A DNA stretch of 64,000 nucleotides from CAVVSD01 sp963837655. GTDB taxonomy: Bacteria > Actinomycetota > Thermoleophilia > Solirubrobacterales > Solirubrobacteraceae. Position 1 is the stretch's first letter, and every line of letters starts with the position of its first letter. The notes below the pieces were generated by a model, which searched no databases, was not told the DNA's origin, and saw only the letters and a list, made by a program, of their open reading frames with translations. The position numbers were made by a program, and so were the translations under genes. The stretch is from positions 434,001-498,000 of the forward strand of contig CAWIOK010000001.1 in the NCBI GenBank assembly GCA_963837655.1, in the 5' to 3' direction. This document shows, one piece after another, positions 7,290 to 15,593 of this stretch.

Positions 7290-8500
7290 CGAAACGCGGT
7301 GAGCAAGCGGTCGCGGAACGTGGCCATCGGCCAGACAGGTGCACTCGGGCTCGGGTGCAGGCCGTCCTGCCAGCGCCATCCCGCGATCTGGTCGAACACC
7401 TCCGGGTCGTGGGCGATCACCGAGATCGGCACGTCGTGGCTGGCGCCCTCGCCGCTGACGAGCGTCGCCGGCTGGTGGTCGCCGAGGAGGACGACCACGA
7501 GGTTGGGGTCGCCGTAGTGCTGCACGAAGGAGATGATCGAGCTCATCGTGTACTGGATCGACGTGCCGTAGGCGGCCCGGGCGCGCTTGGAGTCGCCGAA
7601 GAGCGCGGCCTGCGTGGACTCCTCCGGCGGGACGCGGTGGAAGATCGAGCCGTCGCCGACGTCCTCCCAGGGGATGAGCCGGGGGATCTCGGTCCACGGC
7701 GCATGGCTCGAGATGAGGTCCACCTCGGCGAAGAGCGGGGGCCGGTCGCGCTTGGCGAGCTCGAGGCGCTGCAGGGCCGCCAGGACGTACTGGTCGGGCA
7801 TCGGTGGCAGGCCGAAGCCCGGGCCGCGGTAGCCGACGTTGCGACGGTCGTAGATCGCGTCGTAGCCGTAGAAGCTCTTCCCCTCGGGCCACGTCCGCTT
7901 GTTCGCGGGGTCCTCGCTGACCGTCCGCCACCCGGCGCGCTTGAACGCCCCGCTGAGGGTGAGTCGGTCGCTCCTGACGAGCTGGTTGTACCCCCGCTGG
8001 GTACCGATCCGGATCCCCGACTGCAGGGTGGAGTGCGCCAGCCAGCTGAGCCCGCCGAAGGTCGACGAGGAGAGGAACGCGCTGCGCGAGTCGAAGCCCT
8101 GCGCCCGCAGCTGCGCGGTGCCGCGGTCGAGCACGGCGTCGACCCCCGGCGAGAAGGACGACCCCTGGACCGCGACCTGCCCGTAGCTCTCGACGAACAG
8201 GAGGAGGACGTCCTTGCCCCGCAGGCCCGTCAGCAGCTGGTCGCCGGGGGTGGCGTGGAAGCGGTCTCGCGGGATCTCGCGGGCCAGGATCGTCTGCGCA
8301 TCCAGGCCGCTGCGCACCACCTGCACCTCGTCGACGGCGAGGGCTGCGGCGCTCGTGGAGGCGACCGGCGCGCCCGCGACGCGGAGGATCGCCCAGACGA
8401 CACCGAGCACGACGACCGCGCGGAGCACCCAGTCGCGGTGGCCGGCCGCGACGCGCGTGATGCGCAGCAGCGCCAGGACCGGCACCGCGAGGAGCCCCAT
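7286..8500 (-). CDS. LTA-synthase/sulfatase-like hydrolase (C-terminal part of a frameshifted fusion)
   Basis: This frame of 404 residues covers the alkaline-phosphatase-superfamily catalytic domain: DVLLLFVESYGQVAVQG (metal site and nucleophile region), LISSHAPWTEIP, and VVVLLGDHQPAT near the C-terminus. Such enzymes transfer or hydrolyse phospho- or sulfo-groups outside the membrane. The apparent ATG at 8500 is probably not a real start. Deleting one base of the CCCC run at 8495-8498 (GGGG on the coding strand) joins this frame smoothly to the upstream membrane region and CDP-alcohol phosphatidyltransferase domain. It converges on the RibD-like gene with shared CTAG stops. Confidence 0.8.
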   Translation of the reverse strand: MGLLAVPVLALLRITRVAAGHRDWVLRAVVVLGVVWAILRVAGAPVASTSAAALAVDEVQVVRSGLDAQTILAREIPRDRFHATPGDQLLTGLRGKDVLLLFVESYGQVAVQGSSFSPGVDAVLDRGTAQLRAQGFDSRSAFLSSSTFGGLSWLAHSTLQSGIRIGTQRGYNQLVRSDRLTLSGAFKRAGWRTVSEDPANKRTWPEGKSFYGYDAIYDRRNVGYRGPGFGLPPMPDQYVLAALQRLELAKRDRPPLFAEVDLISSHAPWTEIPRLIPWEDVGDGSIFHRVPPEESTQAALFGDSKRARAAYGTSIQYTMSSIISFVQHYGDPNLVVVLLGDHQPATLVSGEGASHDVPISVIAHDPEVFDQIAGWRWQDGLHPSPSAPVWPMATFRDRLLTAFR

Positions 8501-9584
8501 CGAGGAGCACGACGATGGCGGCGACGGCGAGGTTCGCGGCCGACCTGCCGATCGCGTCTCGCAGCGTCTCCACGCCGATCCCGACGTACGTCGAATCCGA
8601 GACAGGGTCGAACGGCCGGTCGAAGGCCGTGATGAACCCCATGTCGAGGACCTTCACCACCGCCAGCAGCGCCAGGACCGCTCCCGCGACCACGGCGAGC
8701 GCGCGGCGCGGCCCGGCGGGCAGCAGCGCGGCCAGCGCCACCACGACGAGGAGCTCGAGGGGCAGCCGCGCGAACGCGCCGACGTCGAGCTGGCTCGTCT
8801 GGTTCGGCGCGACGACGGCGGCCCAGACGAGCACCAGGGCGAGGACCGTGAGCGCCACGGCAGCGCCCGTGCGCACCTGGCCGCGGTCGGGCGCCTCGTC
8901 CCGGCGGCGCCACAGCCACCACACGCACTCGCCGACCGACGCCGCGAGCGCGGCGAGCGCGACGACGAGGAGCGCCTGCATCGGCGCGTGGGGCAGAACC
9001 CCGGCCGCCGCGACCGTCAGCACGATCCCCTGCGCCGCCGCCACGACCTTGCGCCAGCGGCGCGGCGGCAGCGGCGCGCGCATCCACGGCACCAGCCACT
9101 CGCCGACGAGGAACAGGTACCGCGCCGCCCCGATCGCGAGCACCCAAGCGCCGTACGTGGGTGCCGCGTAGACGCTGAGGGCGAGGATGAGGAACGCGTC
9201 GACCTCGCCGTCGAAGCGGGCGCCCAGCGCGGACTCCGTCCCGGTGCGTCGCGCCAGCCATCCGTCGGACAGGTCCAGCGCGAGCGCGACGGAGGCGAGC
9301 GCCACGAGCAGCGCGACCGGCGTGTCGCGCGCGAAGGAGTCCGCGACCAGCGCGGCGACGCCGACGGCGAGCGTCGCCCGCGCGAGCGTGACCCATGACG
9401 CCGGTCCCAGCCGCTCACCCGGCGCGCGGGCCAGGCCATGCGCCAGCGCCGCCGCCATGGTCAGCGCGCCGGCGAGACCGACGACCCACCCGGCGACACC
9501 GAGCCCGGCGGTCGCCGCCAGGACGGCGAGCAGCAGCATCTGGGCGAGCAGCCCAGCCGCCGGCCCCACCTGGGGGGCTCGCAC
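8501..9584 (-). pseudogene. CDP-alcohol phosphatidyltransferase domain plus membrane region (N-terminal part of a frameshifted fusion)
   Basis: The protein starts near GTG 9584 (VRAPQVGPAAGLLAQ). Membrane helices carry the CDP-alcohol phosphatidyltransferase motif as DLSDGWLARRTG...GARFDGEVDAF, a form of DGxxAR...G...D...D. This class I domain joins a CDP-activated alcohol to an acceptor in the membrane. The same frame then continues, without a stop, into the hydrophobic N-terminus usual for the sulfatase-like enzymes (FDRPFDPVSDSTYVGIGVETLRDAIG). At 8495-8498 an extra base breaks the frame before the catalytic sulfatase part. The span 7286-9584 is 2299 bp, one over a multiple of three. As sequenced it has no nearby stop and is probably nonfunctional or a sequencing artefact. 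Confidence 0.75.
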
Positions 9585-9682
9585 CGCGTCTCGCAGGAAG
9601 TGAGTGCGTGAAGTGCTGACGTCAAGCAGGACGCGTCGCGGCCTCGATCCTTCCCTCGCCGAGTGCGGCAGGATCCGCGGCC
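9585..9682. promoter_or_regulatory. Divergent promoter gap with a TGACGTCA palindrome
   Basis: This gap of about 98 bp separates the minus-strand CDP-alcohol phosphatidyltransferase/sulfatase fusion from the plus-strand methyltransferase. It must carry both promoters. At 9617-9624 it holds the perfect 8-bp palindrome TGACGTCA, a possible regulator site. An 8-bp palindrome can occur by chance, so the regulatory role is tentative. Confidence 0.3.
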
Positions 9683-10951
9683 GTGAGGCAGGACGACCGC
9701 GCACCGTTCCACCAGGCACTGCGCTCCGCGCGCGTGTCGGCGTACGCGCCCGGCGAGTTCGTCGGCCAGGAGAGCTTCATGACCGCCGGCGAGATCCGGG
9801 CCCTCGCGGTGCAGGCGGGCGTCGGCCCGGGGGTCACGGTGCTGGATCTGTGCTGCGGGATCGCCGGGCCCGGGCGGTTCCTCACGCGCGAGCTGGGCTG
9901 CGACTACCTCGGCGTGGACGCCAGCGCGAGCGCCGTCGAAATCGCCCGCGAGGAGGCGGTCGACCTGCCCTGCCGCTTCGCGATCGCGGAGATCCCGCCC
10001 CTCCCGCCCGGCTCGTTCGACGTCGCGCTCCTGCTCGAGACGATCCTCGCGTTCGAGGACAAGGACGCGCTGGTTGCAGCGATCGCCGCAGCGCTGCGAC
10101 CTGGCGGGCGGTTCGCCTTCACGCTGGAGGAGGGACCGCCCCTGGCAGCGGCCGAGGAGGAGGCGATGCCCGACGCGGACACCGTCTGGCTCACCCCCCT
10201 CGACGAGATGACCGCGACCCTGGAGCGAGCCGGGCTCGCCGTCACGTGGCACGAGGACCACAGTCATGCGCACCGAGCGCAGGCGCAGGCGCTGGCGAAC
10301 GCGTTCGCCGCGGACGCCGAGAACATCGCCGCGCACATCGGCCGCCGGGCGCTGGACGAGCTGCTCGCCGCCCACCGGCTGTGGATCGAGTGGCTCGACG
10401 CGGGGCGGGTGCGTAAGTTCGCACTGGTGGCACAGCGGCCAGTCGACCCTCAACCGGAGTCCCGTGTCTGCCCGTACTGCGGAGAGCCGCCCGGGCCGGG
10501 CGTGTTCTGCGAGTCGTGCGGGCGCAACCTCGCCGACGTCGAGCAACTGCCGACGCGCCAGGCGTGGGAGCACGCGACCGCTGCGAGCGACGATCCGGTC
10601 GCGGCCTTCGTCGCGGCGATGCGCGCCGCGGGCGATCCGGGCGCGACGTCGACCCCCCTGGCGGCGCCGGGGTTCCTCGGGCGGACCCGGTATGCGCACG
10701 GCTGGGTTGTGCGCGCGGTCGTCCGCCGGGCGGACGAGCGGCCCGGTCGCTACGAACCGGGCCTCTTCGTCTCGGTGGAGGGGCTGCTGCATCGTCTCAA
10801 CAGCGCGACCAGGGGCGCGGGGCAGCGCGACGGGGTCCGCTACGAGGACCTCGTCGGACCTCAGATCGCCGAGCCGGCGCACCCCGAGCGCCTGGCCGGC
10901 GAGCTCGCGGCGGTCATGCGCGCGAACGGGCTCGACGCAGCGTCGCCGTAG
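9683..10951 (+). CDS. SAM-dependent methyltransferase with a C-terminal zinc ribbon
   Basis: This 422-residue protein starts at GTG 9683. Residues 1-245 are a class I methyltransferase with motif I VLDLCCGIAGPGRF near residue 53, and LRPGGRFAFTLEEG. A zinc ribbon follows at about 263-281 (CPYC...FCESC, two CxxC pairs), then a further 140 residues I cannot place. The ribbon may recognise a protein or nucleic acid partner. It is divergent from the phosphatidyltransferase/sulfatase gene and 22 bp upstream of the SnoaL-like gene, so probably co-transcribed with the latter. Substrate unknown. Confidence 0.8.
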   Translation: MRQDDRAPFHQALRSARVSAYAPGEFVGQESFMTAGEIRALAVQAGVGPGVTVLDLCCGIAGPGRFLTRELGCDYLGVDASASAVEIAREEAVDLPCRFAIAEIPPLPPGSFDVALLLETILAFEDKDALVAAIAAALRPGGRFAFTLEEGPPLAAAEEEAMPDADTVWLTPLDEMTATLERAGLAVTWHEDHSHAHRAQAQALANAFAADAENIAAHIGRRALDELLAAHRLWIEWLDAGRVRKFALVAQRPVDPQPESRVCPYCGEPPGPGVFCESCGRNLADVEQLPTRQAWEHATAASDDPVAAFVAAMRAAGDPGATSTPLAAPGFLGRTRYAHGWVVRAVVRRADERPGRYEPGLFVSVEGLLHRLNSATRGAGQRDGVRYEDLVGPQIAEPAHPERLAGELAAVMRANGLDAASP

Positions 10952-10973
10952 CGGGATCTGGCACGCTTGCGCC

Positions 10974-11657
10974 ATGCCGTGGGTGCCCGAGCTGTTCAGT
11001 GCTCCGGTGCTGGAGCGCGTTCTGGAGAAGCGCCGACGGACCGAGCTCGTGGCGATGCCGTTCTTCGACGGCCTCGTCGCCGGGGAGCCGGACGCGCTGA
11101 TCGAATCGTTCGCCGGGGAGCCCGACCTGCACGATCCCATCAGGGGACGTATCGAGGGCGTGCACGCGTTCAGGGCGTACGTCGCGGAGATGAGCGCCTG
11201 GCTCGCGCAACGCAACGTCTCGATCGAGGACGTCGATCACGTCGTGCTCGAGGCACGCGGCTTCGAGGAGGTGGTCCTCCACCTCGACGGCGACCAGGGC
11301 CGCGTGGAGGTCCCGTTCGCGATCGTCGCCGACCACCCGTCCGACGCACGGCTCGCCCAGCTGCGGCTCTACTACAGCAGCCGGCTGCTGACCGGCCGCC
11401 ACGCGAACCGCTCACCCCTGCTGCGGCCCGACCCCGACCTGCGCGAGCCCGAGGTGGTCGCCGAGTACCGGCGCTCGCTCGCGGCCGGCGGCGGTGGGAT
11501 CGAGCTCGAGCCCTGCGCCGTCGTCGACGACGGACGCACCTGCGCGCTGGAGTTCAACATGGTGCGGCCGGCCGAGCAGCCGCACGCCGGGGTCGCCGTC
11601 TTCGTCCGGGGCCGGAGCAAGAGACCCGCCGCGGTCCGCGTCTACGCCGACGCCTGA
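10974..11657 (+). CDS. SnoaL/NTF2-like protein with two related halves
   Basis: The 227-residue protein looks like two NTF2-fold units. The first has FFDGLVAGEPDALIESFAG, DLHDPIRGRIEGVHAFRAYV and an EARGFEEVVLHL strand; the second has a comparable region ending in FNMVRPAEQPHAGVAVFVRG. NTF2/SnoaL proteins are small cyclases, isomerases or ligand-binding proteins. I chose ATG 10974 (MPWVPELFSAPVLERVLEKR) because the frame upstream is a shadow of the methyltransferase. The substrate is not predictable. Confidence 0.72.
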   Translation: MPWVPELFSAPVLERVLEKRRRTELVAMPFFDGLVAGEPDALIESFAGEPDLHDPIRGRIEGVHAFRAYVAEMSAWLAQRNVSIEDVDHVVLEARGFEEVVLHLDGDQGRVEVPFAIVADHPSDARLAQLRLYYSSRLLTGRHANRSPLLRPDPDLREPEVVAEYRRSLAAGGGGIELEPCAVVDDGRTCALEFNMVRPAEQPHAGVAVFVRGRSKRPAAVRVYADA

Positions 11658-11762
11658 GTCGCTGCGCGTTGCGGCCGGGTGCGTGATCCACGCCCGCGCC
11701 CGTCGGCCCGGCGCCGAGCATCTCGGCTGATTCCTGGTTTACTCGGCGCCTCGGGGCGTCCC

Positions 11763-13400
11763 ATGAATCCACCCGTGGTCATCTCCGGCGGAGGCGTCGT
11801 GGGCATCACGCTCGCGCTGCTGCTCGCACGCCGCGGGGTCCCGACCGTCGTGCTCGAGCGGGCTCTGGAGCCGCAGACGCTGCCGCGCGCGCACGCGGTC
11901 AACCCGCGGACGATCGAGATCCTCGCCGCCGAGCTGGGCATCGGCGCCGAGCAGCTGCGAGCCGTCGCAGCACCAAGGGAGCTCACCCGCGAGGTGCGCT
12001 TCGTGACCACTCTGACGGGCCACTGCTTCGGCACCGTGCCCTACGAGCGCCAGGACGACGACGTGCTCGCCGTCACGCCCGCCCCTCTGCTGAACGTCCC
12101 GCAGCCCGCCCTGGAGTCCATCCTGTTCGAGCGCGTGGCGGCCGAGCCGCGGGTGGACCTGCGGCGCGGGCACCGCTGGGCCGGGCTGCGTCAGGAGGAC
12201 GAGCACGTCGCATCGACCGTCCACACCGGCTCCGGGAGCTACGAGCTCGGGTCGCGCTACCTCGTGGCGGCCGACGGCGCCGGCAGTCGCGTACGTGAGG
12301 CGCTCGGCGTCACGATGTCCGGCGTGGAGGAGGTGGCCTCCGCCGTCTCGATCACCTTCGCGGCCGACCTGCGCCACCTGGTGCGGACCCGCCCCGGGGT
12401 CCTGCACTGGCTCTATGGCCCGGAGCGGCGGGGGACGCTCATCGCCCACGACCCGAGGCGGCTCTGGGCGTACAGCATCAAGCTGCCGCCGGGCCGCGTG
12501 GACGTGACGCAGTACCAGGGCGACCGCGCCGTCGCGCTCATCCGCGAGGCGCTGGGGCCGGGTGCCGGCGACGTCGCGATCGAGGTGCTCGGCGTCATGC
12601 CATGGACGATGCGCGCGCAGGTCGCCGACGACTTCCGCAGCGGCGGCGTCTTCCTGGCCGGGGACGCCGCGCACCGCTTCCCGCCCACCGGTGGGCTCGG
12701 GCTGAACACGGGTGTGCAGGACGCCCACAACCTCGCCTGGAAGCTGGCGGCGGTCCTCGATGGATGGGCCGCCGACGCGCTGCTGGACACCTACGGCGCC
12801 GAGCGCAGCGCGGTCGCCACCCGCAACGCCCAGCAGAGCCTGACCAACTTCGCGGAGCTCGCGCCACTGGCGGTGCTCGCCGACGCCCCGCCGGAGTCCG
12901 AGCCCGACCGCCTCGCAGCTTGGCTGGGCCAACCCGGGCGCGGCGAGCAGATCGCCGCGGCCATCGAGCGCCAGCGCCCGCACTTCGACAGCCTCGCGCT
13001 GCAGCTCGGCTTCTCCTACGACGCGGGCGCCGAGCGGATCGGCGATGTCTCACGCTTCGTGCCGCGCGCCCTGCCCGGATGCCGGCTGCCACACGGATGG
13101 GTGTCGATCGACGGCGAGCGACGCTCGATGCTGACCCTCCTCGACCCCGATGCGTTCACCCTCCTGCTCCTCGCCGACGGCGCCGAGGCGCCGGACCTGC
13201 CGTCCGACGTGCCGGTCACCACCGTGCGCCTCAGCGGCGACGATCCGGGTGTGGCGGCGTGGGCCGCCGCCGTCGGGCTGGACGACGCGCTCGCGGTCCT
13301 CGTGCGGCCGGACGGGCACATCGTGGGCGTCGCAGCCGACACGGAGGCGCTCGCCGGGTTCGAGCAGGCGATGATGCAGCACGTGGCGACATGGACCTAG
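11763..13400 (+). CDS. FAD-dependent aromatic monooxygenase (PheA/TfdB, UbiH-like)
   Basis: The 545-residue flavoprotein has an N-terminal FAD-binding GxGxxG-type motif ISGGGVVGITLALLLARRG, a DG motif VAADGAGSRVREALG near residue 180, and the GD motif VFLAGDAAHRFPPTGGLGLNTGVQDAHNLAWKL near residue 300. These are all hallmarks of group A flavin hydroxylases. The C-terminal thioredoxin-like domain is also present. It would hydroxylate an aromatic or polyketide substrate using NAD(P)H and O2. I chose ATG 11763 over in-frame upstream starts since homology begins there. Its end overlaps the next SDR by 10 bp, indicating an operon. Confidence 0.9.
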   Translation: MNPPVVISGGGVVGITLALLLARRGVPTVVLERALEPQTLPRAHAVNPRTIEILAAELGIGAEQLRAVAAPRELTREVRFVTTLTGHCFGTVPYERQDDDVLAVTPAPLLNVPQPALESILFERVAAEPRVDLRRGHRWAGLRQEDEHVASTVHTGSGSYELGSRYLVAADGAGSRVREALGVTMSGVEEVASAVSITFAADLRHLVRTRPGVLHWLYGPERRGTLIAHDPRRLWAYSIKLPPGRVDVTQYQGDRAVALIREALGPGAGDVAIEVLGVMPWTMRAQVADDFRSGGVFLAGDAAHRFPPTGGLGLNTGVQDAHNLAWKLAAVLDGWAADALLDTYGAERSAVATRNAQQSLTNFAELAPLAVLADAPPESEPDRLAAWLGQPGRGEQIAAAIERQRPHFDSLALQLGFSYDAGAERIGDVSRFVPRALPGCRLPHGWVSIDGERRSMLTLLDPDAFTLLLLADGAEAPDLPSDVPVTTVRLSGDDPGVAAWAAAVGLDDALAVLVRPDGHIVGVAADTEALAGFEQAMMQHVATWT

Positions 13401-14173
13401 GGATCTCCGGCCGGCGGGCGCTGGTCTGCGCGTCGAGTCGCGGGCTGGGCCGTGCCTGCGCGGAGGCGCTGGCGGCCGAGGGCGTCGACGTCACCATCAA
13501 CGGCCGCGACCCCGACCGCCTCGCGCAGACGGCGGAGCAGCTGCGAGGCGCGTTCCCGGCCGTCACCATCGAGGCGGTGGCGGGCGACATCACCACGGCC
13601 GAGGGTCGCGACGCGCTGCTCCGGGCGTGTCCCGCGCCGGACATCCTGGTGAACAACAACGCCGGACCGACGCCGTCGCCGTTCCTCGACACGTCCGAGG
13701 AGGCGTGGATGGAGGCGCTCGAGGCGAACATGCTCGCGGCGCTGATGCTCATCCGTGCCGTGCTGCCGGCGATGATCGAGCGCCGATTCGGGCGGATCGT
13801 GAACATCACGTCGGCGATGGTGACCACGCCCCGCGGCCACATGGCCATCTCCGCCGGGCCACGGGCGGGGCTGACGGCGGTCTGCAAGGGCATCGCGCGC
13901 GACGTCGCCCGGCACGACGTGACCATCAACAACCTGCTGCCGGAGCGCTTCGACACCGACCGTCAGCGCTTCATGGCCGCACGCGACATGCAGCGCCACG
14001 GCATCTCGATGGACGATGCGCGAGAGCGCATCGCGCAGACCATCGCGGCCGGGCGCATGGGCAGGCCCGAGGAGTTCGGGGCCACCTGTGCGTTCGTGTG
14101 CTCGGCGCACGCGGGCTACATGAGCGGCACCAACGTCCACCTCGACGGAGGCTCCTATCCCGGGCTCATCTGA
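13391..14173 (+). CDS. SDR-family protein lacking the catalytic Tyr-Lys
   Basis: This 260-residue SDR fold has the cofactor motif CASSRGLGRACAEAL near residue 13, NNNAGPTPSPF near residue 88, and NITSAMV (catalytic Ser) near 135. Where the YxxxK motif is expected, the sequence reads AISAGPRAGLTAVCKG: Tyr is replaced by Ser and Lys by Arg. It still ends with the SDR C-terminal motif SGTNVHLDGGSYPG. A Tyr-less SDR subgroup is known to me from memory. It may be a non-reductase or use a different mechanism. It is translationally coupled to the upstream FAD monooxygenase. Confidence 0.85.
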   Translation: MDLGISGRRALVCASSRGLGRACAEALAAEGVDVTINGRDPDRLAQTAEQLRGAFPAVTIEAVAGDITTAEGRDALLRACPAPDILVNNNAGPTPSPFLDTSEEAWMEALEANMLAALMLIRAVLPAMIERRFGRIVNITSAMVTTPRGHMAISAGPRAGLTAVCKGIARDVARHDVTINNLLPERFDTDRQRFMAARDMQRHGISMDDARERIAQTIAAGRMGRPEEFGATCAFVCSAHAGYMSGTNVHLDGGSYPGLI

Positions 14174-14195
14174 TCCGCAGGCCAGTCGCTCAGAG

Positions 14196-15275
14196 GTGAA
14201 CGACCAGTTCATCGGGGCGACGCTGATGACGTTCACCGCGATGTCGTTCTACGACACGCTCGACGACCGCGATCGACGGCGGATCGTCGTCCCCTTCGCC
14301 GACGAGGACGAGCGCTCGCACTGGAACCCCCTCCCCGAGTCGGGGCGGCGGGGTGTGCCGCTGCGCGATCTGACCCACGAGCAGCAGATCCTCGTGCACC
14401 GCCTGATCTGCCAGGGGATGACCGTCGAGGGCTACTCGAAGGTGCTGGCCACGATGAACCTCGAGCACCTGCTGCGCGAGCTCAACGCGCCGCGGATGGG
14501 TCACGTCGCGCGTGACTTCCGCGACCCCGGCGCCTACTACCTGACGTTCTTCGACCAGCCCCAGCCCGACGCGCTGTGGGGCTGGCGACTCCTCGGCCAT
14601 CACATCTCGCTGAACTTCACGGTCCACGACCAGGAGCGGGTCTCCGCGACACCGATGATGATCGGCGCGCAGCCGGCTCGCGTCGGCGTGTTCCGGCCCC
14701 TGGCCGAGGAGGAGGACCTCGCCTTCGCCCTGCTGCGCTCGCTGTCCGCCGAGCAGCGCGACCGGACCGTGATCCACCACCTCTCGCCCGCCGACTTCGT
14801 CACCCAGACCGTTCCCCGGATCGGCGACGAGGAGCGGCCCGGCCGGCATGGTGTCGCGCGCCGCGACATCATCGTGCGCCCCGAGGACGCCGAGGCGCTG
14901 GCGTACATCAAGGCGCACCCGCGCGGGGTGGCGTTCGGCGAGCTCGACGAGGGGCAGCGGGCCAGGTTCACCGAGCTGCTGGAGTCCTACGTCGCGCGCG
15001 TGCACCCGTCGATGCTCGGCCAGGAGATGGACCGCATCGCCACCGCCGGCCTGGACGCCCTGCACTTCGCCTGGGCCGGTGGGACCGAGTACTCCGAGGG
15101 GCACTACTACCGCCTGCAGGGGCCGGTGACCGTCATCGAGTTCAACAACACCGAGGACGACGCCAACCACGCCCACAGCGTGTGGCGCGACCCGACGAAC
15201 GACTTCGGCCGCGACCCGCTGATGGAGCACCTGCTGTCCGAGCACAGCGACGGCCACACCCATCGGCACGGATGA
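14196..15275 (+). CDS. DUF3500 family protein
   Basis: The 359-residue protein starts at GTG 14196 with a good GAG-rich ribosome site (cagag). It matches DUF3500 features as I know them: a long alpha/beta domain with HHISLNFTVHDQERVSATPMM, a central EEEDLAFALLRSLS, and a C-terminal GGTEYSEGHYYRLQGP followed by FNNTEDDANHAHSVWRDPTNDFG. The name-giving function is unknown. Conserved His/Asp/Glu residues near the end (EFNNTEDDANHAHSVWRD) suggest metal binding. It ends HSDGHTHRHG, a histidine-rich tail. It may belong to the same operon as the SDR upstream. Confidence 0.85.
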   Translation: MNDQFIGATLMTFTAMSFYDTLDDRDRRRIVVPFADEDERSHWNPLPESGRRGVPLRDLTHEQQILVHRLICQGMTVEGYSKVLATMNLEHLLRELNAPRMGHVARDFRDPGAYYLTFFDQPQPDALWGWRLLGHHISLNFTVHDQERVSATPMMIGAQPARVGVFRPLAEEEDLAFALLRSLSAEQRDRTVIHHLSPADFVTQTVPRIGDEERPGRHGVARRDIIVRPEDAEALAYIKAHPRGVAFGELDEGQRARFTELLESYVARVHPSMLGQEMDRIATAGLDALHFAWAGGTEYSEGHYYRLQGPVTVIEFNNTEDDANHAHSVWRDPTNDFGRDPLMEHLLSEHSDGHTHRHG

Positions 15276-15309
15276 GCGGGCCGGTGCGTCGCGCGATAGC
15301 GTCCCGCCC

Positions 15310-15561
15310 ATGACGACAAAGGCCGCCTTCACCCCGGAAGAATGGGAGCTGGTCCGCTCCGGACCCACCGTCGCGGGCATGCTTGTGATCGCCGCCAGCC
15401 ACGGCGGGATGGTGCGCGAGACGTTCGAGATGGCGAAGGTGTACGCCGACGCGCGTCTGACCCTGACCGAGCGGGTCGCCAAGCGCCACAAGGAGGACGG
15501 CGTCGAGGTGAGTCCCGCCGAGCAGCAGGCGATCGACGACGTCCGCGGAGCGCTCGGCTGA
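15310..15561 (+). CDS. Small conserved hypothetical protein
   Basis: The 83-residue protein starts MTTKAAFTPEEWELVRSGPTVAGMLVIAASHGG. The residues are balanced and the codon use matches the neighbours, which supports a real gene. I see no signal peptide or membrane segment. The C-terminal half is charged and probably helical. No family is recognised. It lies 34 bp downstream of the DUF3500 gene and converges on the monooxygenase at 15594. Confidence 0.6.
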   Translation: MTTKAAFTPEEWELVRSGPTVAGMLVIAASHGGMVRETFEMAKVYADARLTLTERVAKRHKEDGVEVSPAEQQAIDDVRGALG

Positions 15562-15593
15562 CCGACCAGCCCTTGGCGGCGAGGTGTTGCAGA

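Noticed and set aside
6330..9719. 1129-residue minus ORF
   Set aside because: Only its N-terminal part (9584 to about 8500) is real; beyond the frameshift it is a shadow of the sulfatase and RibD regions.
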